A stretch of DNA of 9,721 nucleotides, taken from CAYUYH01 sp964449175 (lineage in GTDB: Bacteria > Planctomycetota > Phycisphaerae > SM23-33). Location: assembly GCA_964449175.1 (NCBI GenBank), contig CAYUYH010000094.1:1-9721 (forward strand), read 5' to 3'. Positions within the stretch are counted from its first letter, which is position 1; every line of letters begins with the position of its first letter. The translations under genes were made by a program, and so were the position numbers. The notes below the pieces were generated by a model, which worked only from the letters and a program-made list of their open reading frames with translations, ran no database searches and was not told where the DNA came from. Below are positions 1 through 6,383 of this stretch, piece by piece.

Positions 1-110
1 TTGGCGGCCAACCCCGCGCCGCCGCGGGGGTGGGGGCGCGGGGGGGCCCCCGCCACCCTCATGTGGTGGGCATAGCCCGCGGCGGCGCCGCGGGCTTCCC
101 AGGCCAGCCG
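1..110 (-). other. GC-rich structured region downstream of ftsI, no recognisable gene
   Basis: In a canonical dcw cluster murE would follow ftsI here. An ATG at 62 on the minus strand opens a frame that runs off the window edge, but it has no Shine-Dalgarno sequence and its start is a proline-, glycine- and alanine-rich translation without any Mur ligase motif. The stretch instead shows G and C runs, a GGGGG/CCCCC dyad at 42-51 and an inverted repeat with 7-bp arms (12-18 with 23-29, 4-nt loop). A TTG at 11 on the minus strand could also be a start, but too little sequence remains to judge. Confidence 0.3.
74..96 (-). terminator. Perfect GC-rich hairpin after ftsI, possible terminator
   Basis: Bases 74-83 and 87-96 are a perfect 10-bp inverted repeat around a 3-nt loop, starting 15 bases past the ftsI stop codon. 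It is very stable, but no U-tract follows on the minus strand, so it does not fit a classical intrinsic terminator. It may be a U-less terminator, a processing or stability hairpin, or just structure in GC-rich DNA. Confidence 0.35.
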
Positions 111-1895
111 TCAATCCCGCGTGTCGGCCTGGGCGATGCGCCTGTCGGACCGGGCGGCCGCGAGCGGCAGTTGCTCGCCGCTGATGTCCGGCGGGACGTC
201 CAGGTAGGCCAGCGTCCGCTCGAGCACCTCCTTGACGTAACGAGCGGCCACCGTCGAGCCGTAGTGGCCCTTGGACTCGTCCGGCCAGTAGATCGAGATG
301 AGGCACAGGACCTCCGGCTGCCTCGTGGGCGCCCCGCCGATGAACGAGCCGACGAACGCGCCGTCGACGTATCTGCCGTCGACCGCGATCTGGGCCGTGC
401 CGGTCTTGCCGAAGCTGCTCCACCGCGCCATCCGGCAGCTCCTGCCCGTGCCGCGCAGCACCACCTCGCGGAGCACCTGCAGGCTCTGCTCGGCGACGTC
501 CGGCGAGAGCACGCGCCTGACGACCGTCGTCCTGCCCTGCCAGACGGTCCGCCCGGTGCTGTCCTTTACGGAGTCCACGATCCTCGGCTGGAGCAGCAGC
601 CCGCCGTTGGCCAGGGCTGAGAACGCCATCGTCAGTTGTAGCGACGTGACGGATATCTCCTGGCCGAAGGGCACGCGGCGAGTGCTGTAGCCGTCCCACT
701 TGTCCAGCGGCCGGACGATGCCGCTGCTCTCGCCCGGCAGCTCGATGCCGGTCCGCCGCCCGAAGCCGAACTGCTCCGCCGCGGCGTGCAGCGCGTCGTT
801 GCCGAGCATCTCGCCGACCTTGGCCATGCCGATGTTGCTGGACTTGACCACCACGTCGCACAGCGACATCGTGCCGTACTGCTTGCCGTGGTCGGTTATC
901 ACCCCGCCGCGGCGGGCGTGGTAGGCGCCGTTCTCGCAGAAGATCTCGGTCTGGTAGGTGGCGGCGCCGGCCTGGACGGCGGCGGCGGCGAATACGGGCT
1001 TCATCGCGCTGCCCGGCTCGTAGGGCGCGCAGATGGCCTTGTTGGTGACGCAGTCCTGGCCGTAGGTGTTGTACCGGTTGGGGTTGAAGGGCGGGGTCGA
1101 GCACATGGCCAGGACTTGGCCCGTCCGCGGATTGACGACGATGCCGACGCCCCACTTCGCGTCGAACTTCTCGACGGACTCGCCGACCGCCCGCTCCAGG
1201 AAGCCCTGGATGGCGGTGTCGATCGACAGGAACACGTGCTTGCCGTCGGCGGGCGGGGAGCTCTCGGCGCTGACCGGCCAGATCGGCCTGCGGCGTGCGT
1301 CGGCCAGCAGGACGCGGCGGCCGTCGGCGGCGGCCAGGCAGCGGTCCATGCTCAGCTCCAGGCCCGCGCCGGCCTGCCCGTCGCGCCGGCGATAGCCGAG
1401 CACGCTGGCGGCAAGCTCATCGGCGGGGTAAACGCGCTGCCAGTCGTAATCCACCCCCACCGCTCGCAGCCCCAGCTCGCGGACGGCGCCGGCTTGCTCG
1501 TCGCTAAGCTCGCGCTTGAGCACCACGAAGCGGGCGAACCGCCGCGAGTGCAACAGGGCCAGCGCCTGGGCAGGATCCATGCCGACGGCCAAGGCCGACT
1601 TCGTGGCCACGGATGCAAGCTGATCGTCAGGGATGATCGACGGGTCGGCGTAGCAGTATGGCGACTGCTTGCTGCCGGCCAGCAGCGCATATCGCCCGCG
1701 AGCACGCGCGAAGATGTTGCCGGGCCGGGCCGGCAGCTTGACCACCACGCGCTGCTGCCGGCGGGCCGTCTCGCTGGCCCCGGCTGAGCGCGTGTGGAGA
1801 ATCCACGCAACCCTGCCAAGCAGCACGATCAGCGCCAAGGCGCACAAGGCGAAGAACACGTCGTACCGCCTCGCGGGGCCTGATGAGATGCTCAT
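111..1895 (-). CDS. ftsI: FtsI-type class B penicillin-binding protein (septal peptidoglycan transpeptidase)
   Basis: This 594-residue protein matches the bitopic class B PBPs (FtsI/PBP3, PBP2B), which cross-link septal peptidoglycan in the periplasm. One membrane segment lies at about 14-33. A dimerisation/pedestal part follows, with the RPGNIFARARGRYALLAGS stretch at 57-75. The transpeptidase domain covers about 220-560. All three active-site motifs are present: SAMK with nucleophile S296 and K299, SSN at 352-354, and KTGT at 497-500. No PASTA domains are visible. I chose the ATG at 1895, which puts the membrane helix near the N-terminus and has GGAG 11 bases upstream; the frame stays open to 2024, but that extension is W/R-rich and overlaps the FtsL-like gene. 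The gene lies 40 bp after ftsL, in the usual ftsL-ftsI order. The family is secure; the exact paralogue (FtsI, not an elongation PBP2) rests on context. Confidence 0.93.
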   Translation of the reverse strand: MSISSGPARRYDVFFALCALALIVLLGRVAWILHTRSAGASETARRQQRVVVKLPARPGNIFARARGRYALLAGSKQSPYCYADPSIIPDDQLASVATKSALAVGMDPAQALALLHSRRFARFVVLKRELSDEQAGAVRELGLRAVGVDYDWQRVYPADELAASVLGYRRRDGQAGAGLELSMDRCLAAADGRRVLLADARRRPIWPVSAESSPPADGKHVFLSIDTAIQGFLERAVGESVEKFDAKWGVGIVVNPRTGQVLAMCSTPPFNPNRYNTYGQDCVTNKAICAPYEPGSAMKPVFAAAAVQAGAATYQTEIFCENGAYHARRGGVITDHGKQYGTMSLCDVVVKSSNIGMAKVGEMLGNDALHAAAEQFGFGRRTGIELPGESSGIVRPLDKWDGYSTRRVPFGQEISVTSLQLTMAFSALANGGLLLQPRIVDSVKDSTGRTVWQGRTTVVRRVLSPDVAEQSLQVLREVVLRGTGRSCRMARWSSFGKTGTAQIAVDGRYVDGAFVGSFIGGAPTRQPEVLCLISIYWPDESKGHYGSTVAARYVKEVLERTLAYLDVPPDISGEQLPLAAARSDRRIAQADTRD

Positions 1896-1935
1896 CTGTG
1901 CCTGTACTCCATTGCCCGCTGCGTCCGATCGCCAG

Positions 1936-2217
1936 CTACTGCGCCGCCGCCAGGTTCGTCCGGCCGGCGAGGCCCGCGAGCTGGGAGTCGGTCTTCTCCA
2001 CCAGTCCCAGAGACATTTCCCCACCGCGACGGGCGACCTCGCGCGGTTGCGTCAGCCGGCCCAGGGATATCTGCTGGTCCCACAGCGTCCGGCGGAGCCG
2101 ACGGCGCTGGAGGTCCAGTTGCTCGCTCTGGTTGCGCGCGACGATCTCGGCCCGGCGCAGGTGCACCTGGCCGACCGCCACCGCAGCCAGAATGATGATG
2201 ACAGTCGCCAGACGCAC
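1936..2217 (-). CDS. ftsL: FtsL-like bitopic division protein
   Basis: This 93-residue protein has the shape of FtsL/DivIC: a very short cytoplasmic end, one membrane helix at about 3-19, and a charged heptad-like helix at about 21-60 that probably forms a coiled coil. The stretch at 52-72 reads like the end of the FtsL/DivIC coiled coil (LGRLTQP, then EMSLGL at 67-72). In model bacteria FtsL binds FtsB/DivIC and FtsQ and activates FtsW-FtsI. Sequence identity across this family is low, so the call rests on topology, length and position directly upstream of ftsI. The start is a GTG at 2217 with AAAGGA 10 bases before it, and it begins 18 bp after the stop of the LysM gene. A generic small septum-initiator-like protein is the main alternative. 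Confidence 0.7.
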   Translation of the reverse strand: MRLATVIIILAAVAVGQVHLRRAEIVARNQSEQLDLQRRRLRRTLWDQQISLGRLTQPREVARRGGEMSLGLVEKTDSQLAGLAGRTNLAAAQ

Positions 2218-2235
2218 GGGCCGGGGGTCCTTTCG

Positions 2236-3048
2236 CTATCGGGGAATGACCAGCTCCACGCCGACCGGCAGGCGGTCGGGGTCGGACAATCTGTCCTTGT
2301 TGGCGGCGACGATCCTCATGACCGCGGCGTGCGAGCCGTCGTTGAGCATGTTGCGGGCGATCTTCGTGAGGTTGTCGCCGCGCTTGGTGACATAGGTGTG
2401 GCCGGTGGGCGCCGCGCCGGCCACGGGCCTGGCGAGGCTGTTCGGTAGCGGACCGGTGACGGCGGCGGCCAGCGGCGGGATCACGAGCTCCTGGCCGACC
2501 ACGACGATCGACGGGTCGGCGAGCTTGTCGCGGTTCGCCTCGTAGATGCGCATGTACTCGCGACGGTGGGCCGGTCCATAAACCTTCGCCGCGATCCTGA
2601 TCAGCGAGTCGTTGGGCTTGACCACGTACGTCCGCGGCGGGATCGCCCGTTGGCCCGTGGCGGCGTCGAAGGCTGAGGCGATCTGTGCCGCCGGCGTCAC
2701 GGCGACGGGCGCCTCGTCGGCTTGGCCATCGTGTCCGACGGGAACCACGGCCACGACCCGGCGGCTGCCGGCGGGCTGATCGTCGGCGGAATCATCCGAG
2801 GCCGTCAGGGTCATCGACGGCGACGGATACAACGGCGGGCCAAGCCTCGGCGGTTCGCCGGCCCGGTCGACGACCACCGGCGAGATTTCCTCCGCGGGCG
2901 CCGGTGCCAAGGCCAATTGCTCGCCGTCGGCCAGCGACGTCGGCGGCGGCTCGGGCCTGCCGGAGCCCGTCAGCTCCGTCAGCACCAGCCCGAACATTAT
3001 GATGAACCCCAGTCCAACCAGAAGACCGATCCGTGTCTCTCGCGTCAT
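2236..3048 (-). CDS. Membrane-anchored protein with two LysM domains
   Basis: This 270-residue protein has a hydrophobic helix at about 7-26 that looks like an uncleaved signal anchor. A proline-, alanine- and aspartate-rich linker follows to about 138, then two LysM domains at about 140-191 and 218-269. Each starts with TYVxKxxDxL and ends with the VGxELVIP pattern. LysM domains bind the GlcNAc backbone of peptidoglycan, so the protein probably sits in the inner membrane and grips the wall from the periplasmic side. No catalytic domain is present. It lies 24 bp after rsmH and 18 bp before the FtsL-like gene, in a slot normally empty in dcw clusters, suggesting a wall or division role. The ATG at 3048 has GGAG 9 bases upstream. 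The domain call is strong; the cellular role is inference. Confidence 0.88.
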   Translation of the reverse strand: MTRETRIGLLVGLGFIIMFGLVLTELTGSGRPEPPPTSLADGEQLALAPAPAEEISPVVVDRAGEPPRLGPPLYPSPSMTLTASDDSADDQPAGSRRVVAVVPVGHDGQADEAPVAVTPAAQIASAFDAATGQRAIPPRTYVVKPNDSLIRIAAKVYGPAHRREYMRIYEANRDKLADPSIVVVGQELVIPPLAAAVTGPLPNSLARPVAGAAPTGHTYVTKRGDNLTKIARNMLNDGSHAAVMRIVAANKDRLSDPDRLPVGVELVIPR

Positions 3049-3072
3049 GGTGCCTGGCTCCGTCCAGATGCC

Positions 3073-3972
3073 TTAGGCGGTTCTCTCTATCGTCCGCAGC
3101 TTCGCCGAGCGGCTGCGCGGGTTGTCGGCCACCTCTTGCGGCGAGGCGACCGTCGGCTTCTTTGTCAGCAGCTTCGCGTGTTTCGTGGTGGCCCAGGCGG
3201 CGAAGGCCCGCTTGACCAGCCTGTCTTCCAGCGAGTGGAAGCTTATGATCGCCGCCCTTCCGCCGACGGCGAGGATTCCCGGCACGGCATCGAGCAGCTT
3301 GGCCAGGTTGCCCAGCTCGTCGTTGACGGCGATCCGCAGCGCCTGAAATGTCCTGGTGGCCGGGTGCACGCCGCGGCGGCGCGACCTCGCCGGAGCGGGT
3401 ATGGCCGAGGCAATCACCTCCGCCAGGCGCACCGTTCGCAGTATCGGCTCATTTCGTCGCTCGGCTATAATCGCTCTGGCGATCCGCCGGCTGTAGCGCT
3501 CCTCGCCATACTCGTAGATCAGATCGGCCAGCTCCGCCTCGCCGAGGTTGTTGACCAGATCGGCGGCCGTGGCGCCGGCGCCGGCGTCCATCCGCATGTC
3601 CAGCAGTCCGTCGGCGGAGAAGCTGAAACCGCGCGACGGGTCGTCGAACTGGCTCGACGCGGCGCCGAGGTCGGCGAGGATCGCGTCGGCCGTCTCGACC
3701 TCCGCGGCCGCCAGCACGTCGGCTGCATCGGCGAAGTTGGCCTGGAACAGGCGGAAGCGCGGCGCGAAACGCTCCAGACGCCTCTTGGCGACGGCAAGGT
3801 TGCTTTCGTCCAGGTCGATGCCGACCAGCCGCGCCGCGGGCAGGGCGTCCAGGAGCGCCTCGGCGTGGCCGCCGAGCCCAACTGTGGCATCCAACAGGAC
3901 TTGCGGCTTCGCTGCGGCGAGGGACGCCACTACCTCGGCGGTGAGCACCGGCTTGTGTGCGGCCTCGACCAT
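3073..3972 (-). CDS. rsmH: 16S rRNA (cytosine1402-N4)-methyltransferase RsmH
   Basis: RsmH (MraW) uses S-adenosylmethionine to methylate N4 of C1402 in the decoding centre of 16S rRNA. The 299-residue protein has the family hallmarks: HKPVL at 6-10; the SAM-binding DATVGLGGHAEALL at 28-41 and GIDLDES at 51-57; DLGAASSQFDDPSRGFSFS at 101-119 followed by LDMRMD; YGEERYSRRIARAI at 155-168; HPATRTFQALRIAVNDEL at 203-220; ISFHSLEDRLVK at 243-254; and the C-terminal NPRSRSAKLRTIER. I took the ATG at 3972 because it puts HKPVL at residue 6, as in most family members, and gives the usual length. Its Shine-Dalgarno is weak, so it may depend on coupling to the small ORF ending 16 bp upstream. Upstream in-frame ATGs at 4029 and 4059 lie inside that ORF. 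Confidence 0.96.
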   Translation of the reverse strand: MVEAAHKPVLTAEVVASLAAAKPQVLLDATVGLGGHAEALLDALPAARLVGIDLDESNLAVAKRRLERFAPRFRLFQANFADAADVLAAAEVETADAILADLGAASSQFDDPSRGFSFSADGLLDMRMDAGAGATAADLVNNLGEAELADLIYEYGEERYSRRIARAIIAERRNEPILRTVRLAEVIASAIPAPARSRRRGVHPATRTFQALRIAVNDELGNLAKLLDAVPGILAVGGRAAIISFHSLEDRLVKRAFAAWATTKHAKLLTKKPTVASPQEVADNPRSRSAKLRTIERTA

Positions 3973-3988
3973 CTCGGCCGATCCGGGC

Positions 3989-4174
3989 TCATACCGCCGC
4001 GGCGCTGTCCGACAGGGCCGCCGCCGCATGATCCGACATGCAAACCCGGGCATACTCATCCCCCAGCGCCTGAACGCGCGTCAGCCGCTGGGCCAACTCC
4101 AGCAGGCGCCGCCGGGGCCCATCGTCTAAGACCGATGGCTTGGCCAGGGCGCGCCGCAGTTCAGCGAGACTCAT
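3989..4174 (-). CDS. Small unrecognised protein between mraZ and rsmH (61 aa)
   Basis: I do not recognise this 61-residue ORF. Residues 1-45 are rich in L, R, A and E with helix-like spacing, and an alanine-rich tail follows. No membrane segment or metal-binding motif is seen, so a small soluble helical protein is likely. Two starts compete. The ATG at 4174 has GGAGG 7 bases upstream and overlaps the previous small ORF by ATGA. The ATG at 4231 has AAAGGAG 8 bases upstream and would add 19 residues. I list the shorter one because its N-terminus looks more natural. The stop is 16 bp before the rsmH start, so at minimum it would couple translation into rsmH. Coding status rests on ribosome-binding sites and packing, not homology. 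Confidence 0.55.
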   Translation of the reverse strand: MSLAELRRALAKPSVLDDGPRRRLLELAQRLTRVQALGDEYARVCMSDHAAAALSDSAAAV

Positions 4175-4320
4175 CGGGCAGCCTCCGTGCCGCCCTCCCG
4201 AATCCCGCAAAGCTGACTGGGGGATGAGCATAACCACGACTCCTTTCGTCGGGCCTGGATGTTCCGCTTCTCTCGCCGGCGGCCTCCAGACCAATCCGCC
4301 GACGAGACGACGTGACTCAT
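4171..4320 (-). CDS. Possible tiny ORF coupled to mraZ (49 aa)
   Basis: This 49-residue ORF starts with an ATG that overlaps the mraZ TGA (ATGA, 4317-4320) and ends with a TGA that overlaps the ATG of the next small ORF (4171-4174). GGGAG lies a few bases before its start, inside the end of mraZ. The product is basic (many R and K) with three tryptophan or cysteine-containing patches and no recognisable domain. The two overlaps are typical of translational coupling. However, the codon use and composition are not convincing, and a competing start for the next gene (4231) lies inside it. It may be a short translated spacer and not a functional protein. Confidence 0.33.
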   Translation of the reverse strand: MSHVVSSADWSGGRRREKRNIQARRKESWLCSSPSQLCGIREGGTEAAR

Positions 4321-4790
4321 TGCTCTCCCGGCGGCGAGTCGTTGCTCACCTGCTCGCCGACTTCGTAAAGCACCTCTCCGTAACTCGGCAGCGCCTCGGT
4401 GACGTGGCGCTCCCACTCGTCACTCGGCCAGATCTCGATGTGGTCGAACACGCCGACCAGCGTGACCTGCTCGCCCACCACCGCCCGCTGCATTGACTTC
4501 TCGGGCAGCACCACTCGTCCTTGAGTGTCGGCCCGCAGCGGCCTGGCCATCGCAAACAGAAGGTCGATCTTCCGCGTCCGCCTGTCGGGCAGCGGGGAAT
4601 GCCTCAGTGTTGCCAGCAGGCGGCGGTAGTATGTGTCGGGGTACAGCCAAAGGTGCCTGTCGGGTCCGAGGACCAGAATGAAACCCTTGCCGTCCTCTTC
4701 GGGGTCTATCTGGTCGCGAAGCGCCGCACAAATCCCAAGCCGGTGTTTGGCGTCGATCGTCTGCTCGTACTCACCTATCAGCAGCGCCAT
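4317..4790 (-). CDS. mraZ: MraZ transcriptional regulator of the dcw cluster
   Basis: MraZ is a DNA-binding protein with two SpoVT/AbrB-like (swapped-hairpin) halves that assembles into rings and regulates its own dcw operon. The 157-residue product has both halves. The N-terminal one contains EYEQTIDAKHRLGI (7-20). The C-terminal one contains DTQGRVVLP (88-96), close to the family consensus DxxGRvxLP. The first motif is degenerate: H replaces the usual G after K, and C21 stands where proline is common. A tail of about 25 residues follows. The gene is first in the cluster, as normal for the family. The ATG at 4790 has AAAAGGG about 9 bases upstream, and GAGGGA directly abuts the ATG. Autoregulation is suggested by the GGGA boxes just upstream. 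Confidence 0.93.
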   Translation of the reverse strand: MALLIGEYEQTIDAKHRLGICAALRDQIDPEEDGKGFILVLGPDRHLWLYPDTYYRRLLATLRHSPLPDRRTRKIDLLFAMARPLRADTQGRVVLPEKSMQRAVVGEQVTLVGVFDHIEIWPSDEWERHVTEALPSYGEVLYEVGEQVSNDSPPGEQ

Positions 4791-4816
4791 TCCCTCAGGC
4801 CCTTTTCACCACGAGA

Positions 4817-4851
4817 TGGGATTGACAGGGAAAGTAAGCCACAGATAGGGA
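4817..4851 (-). promoter_or_regulatory. Candidate MraZ operator: GGGA boxes in 10-bp register
   Basis: On the plus strand GGGA occurs at 4818-4821, 4828-4831 and 4848-4851, with a degenerate GCCA at 4838-4841. That is four positions exactly 10 bp apart, three of them matching. The E. coli MraZ target is described as TGGGN direct repeats separated by 5 nt, the same 10-bp period. The boxes lie 27 to 61 bp upstream of the mraZ ATG, where autoregulation is expected. Here they read on the strand opposite to mraZ. Confidence 0.5.
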
Positions 4852-4859
4852 GGCCGCAA
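4831..4859 (-). promoter_or_regulatory. Weak candidate promoter of the mraZ operon
   Basis: On the minus strand TTGCGG (4859-4854) and TACTTT (4836-4831) are separated by 17 bp. Each matches the sigma-70 consensus at only three of six positions, but the spacing is ideal and the element overlaps the GGGA boxes, as expected for an autorepressed promoter. It predicts a start near 4824, giving a leader of about 34 nt before the mraZ ATG. Confidence 0.3.
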
Positions 4860-5116
4860 GCTAAAAAAAACAGATTCTTGCGAGACGCCCGCGCCCGCGG
4901 GCTAACAGAGGGCTAACTGGCCCCCACGTCTAGGCCGACCGCTTCGCGGCGACCACAACCTGTTGAGGCCGATGGGCGCTGGACTTTTTTTCGTTCCGCC
5001 GGGAGCGACTTGTCAAATAGCTCGCGGCCACGCCGGCCGGCAAGTGCGCAGCGGGCCGTCTTTCGGCTAATCGGTAGGGGCAGTTGAAAAACCTTAGCCC
5101 AATTCGCGCCTTCCTC

Positions 5117-6244
5117 TCAAAACCGGTTCACGTCGGCGCCTGCCACAGCCTGGTAAAGGGCCTCGTGGGCGGCGACCGCGGCGTCTATTGGAAACTGGCG
5201 TGTGACCTTGGCCTTGCCGGCCCGGCCCATCCGCGACCGCAGCTTCGCGTCGCCGGCCAGCCGCTCGATGGCGTTGGCCAGGGCTATGGCATCTCGCGGC
5301 TCGACAAGCAGGCCGGTTCGGCCGTCGTCCACCAGGTCCCGCAGACCCGGCACGTCCGAGGCGATCACCGGCAGCGAGCAGGCCATTGCTTCGGCGGCGG
5401 CTAGGCCGAAGCCCTCCCACCGACTGGGCATCACCAGCAAGTCGGCGGCGCTGAGGACGCCGCGGACGTCTTGCACGAAGCCCAGGAACCGGCAGTGCCG
5501 CCCGCCCTCGCCGTGGGCGATGAAGTTCTCCACGAGGTACCGTTGCCTGCCGTCGCCGGCGATGACCAGCTCGACCGGCTCGCCCCTGGCGGCGAGGTGG
5601 CTGGCCGCGGACAGCAGGATGCTGACGCCCTTTTCGTAGTCGAGCCTCCCTACGAACGCGCACAGCACCTTGCCCCTGCCCAGATGCCATCGTTCTCTGA
5701 ACGAGCGGCGAGCGGTCTGGTCGCGGCTGAAGGCGTCGGCGTCCACGCCGTTGGGGATGACGGCGTATCTGCCGGGGGGCAGGCCGGCGCGTGCGGCATG
5801 GAAGTCGCGCGCGGACGGCGAGACGGCGACGATGCGGTCGCACATGTTGGCCAGCAGCCTGGCCGCGGCGAACTGCCAGGGGCGGAACCTGCCCTCGGCC
5901 GTGTGGACGGTGTGGATCAGGTGCGGCACGCCGGCCAGCCAGGCCGCCGTCCTGCCAGCCAGGTCCGCGTGGTACAGGTGCGTGTGGAGGATGTCGAACC
6001 GCCTGCGCCGCAGCAGCTCGACGAGCCGGCGGAGCTTCAGCACGTCCCACTTGTTGCGAACGCCCAGCACGGTCACGCCCACGCCCGCGGCCAGCAGCCA
6101 CTGCGCCACCGCCCCGCCGCGCAGCGCCACCACGTGCACCTCGAACCGCCCGCGGTCTAGCCGCCGCGACAGCTCGTAGACGCACCGCTCAGCCCCGGCC
6201 GGGCCGAGTTCGGTCAGCAGTTGGCAGATGCGCAGAGGTCTCAT
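5117..6244 (-). CDS. GT4-family glycosyltransferase
   Basis: This 375-residue protein has the GT-B fold layout of family GT4 (glycosyltransferase group 1): a retaining enzyme moving a sugar from a nucleotide-sugar donor to a lipid, polysaccharide or small acceptor. The N-terminal acceptor half has the ELGPAGAER glycine-rich loop near 12-20 and ILHTHLYHADLAG at 85-97. The C-terminal donor half has IPNGVD (163-168), VGRLDYEKG (198-206), LVIAGDG (226-232) and the EX7E motif (E277 and E285). No membrane span or signal peptide is seen, so it should act at the cytoplasmic face of the membrane. The frame stays open to 6529, but I chose the ATG at 6244 because it gives the normal N-terminus and family length, and the upstream part contains hairpins. 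The Shine-Dalgarno is poor. Donor and acceptor cannot be told from sequence; neighbours do not define a pathway. Confidence 0.9.
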   Translation of the reverse strand: MRPLRICQLLTELGPAGAERCVYELSRRLDRGRFEVHVVALRGGAVAQWLLAAGVGVTVLGVRNKWDVLKLRRLVELLRRRRFDILHTHLYHADLAGRTAAWLAGVPHLIHTVHTAEGRFRPWQFAAARLLANMCDRIVAVSPSARDFHAARAGLPPGRYAVIPNGVDADAFSRDQTARRSFRERWHLGRGKVLCAFVGRLDYEKGVSILLSAASHLAARGEPVELVIAGDGRQRYLVENFIAHGEGGRHCRFLGFVQDVRGVLSAADLLVMPSRWEGFGLAAAEAMACSLPVIASDVPGLRDLVDDGRTGLLVEPRDAIALANAIERLAGDAKLRSRMGRAGKAKVTRQFPIDAAVAAHEALYQAVAGADVNRF

Positions 6245-6363
6245 TCGACTCGCACGGACCAAGGGATAAGGCACCGGGCCTGGATTTGCAATCGGCCAGC
6301 GTTGCCGGCGGCCATGAGTCGCATCCAACTCGCTGCCCCACTCCGCCCAGCTTGCCCACTGTC

Positions 6364-6383
6364 GTCTATCGCGGGCGATAGAC
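6364..6383. other. Perfect 9-bp inverted repeat upstream of the glycosyltransferase
   Basis: GTCTATCGC and GCGATAGAC flank a 2-nt centre, a perfect dyad of 9-bp arms. On the minus strand it follows immediately after the U-tract of the terminator hairpin, about 120 bp upstream of the glycosyltransferase start. It may be a protein-binding operator, or a third stem-loop of the leader if transcription reads through. With so short a loop, a DNA operator is at least as likely as an RNA structure. Confidence 0.45.

Larger units (their letters stand above)
4791..5116. other. 326-bp gap between the glycosyltransferase and mraZ
   Basis: I see no gene here. It carries the mraZ upstream signals (about 4801-4860), an A8 run at 4863-4870 (T8 on the mraZ strand), an 8-bp direct repeat (GGGCTAAC at 4899-4906 and 4910-4917), a T8 run near 4984-4991, and an imperfect GC hairpin at 5021-5044 that might end the glycosyltransferase transcript but lacks a proper U-tract. 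Its base composition is visibly more AT-rich than the genes around it, as expected for regulatory DNA. Confidence 0.7.

Noticed and set aside
786..1787. A 333-codon plus-strand open frame opposite ftsI
   Set aside because: It is antisense to the catalytic motifs of ftsI, has V/G/A/R-rich composition and has no ribosome binding site that stands out.
1896..2024. Longer ftsI start at 2024
   Set aside because: The extra 43 residues are W/R/S-rich, overlap the FtsL-like gene, and would push the signal anchor away from the N-terminus.
3990..3992. ATG overlapping the stop of the 61-aa ORF as a coupled rsmH start
   Set aside because: It is in a different frame from RsmH and leads to an unrecognisable product.
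3973..4059. Longer rsmH starts at 4029 or 4059
   Set aside because: Both lie inside the 61-aa ORF, have no Shine-Dalgarno, and the conserved HKPVL would no longer be at the N-terminus.
2722..4227. A 501-codon plus-strand open frame across the LysM gene and rsmH
   Set aside because: It is antisense to two genes with clear domains, its translation is R/G/P-rich without any domain, and long antisense frames are expected in DNA this GC-rich.
4822..4850. Plus-strand TTGACA at 4822-4827 with TAGGGA 18 bp away
   Set aside because: The -10 match is poor and no plus-strand gene follows; the bases are better explained by the periodic GGGA boxes.
4980..5016. TTGACA at 5016-5011 on the minus strand as a further mraZ promoter
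   Set aside because: No acceptable -10 lies 16 to 18 bp downstream; only an A-rich stretch is present.
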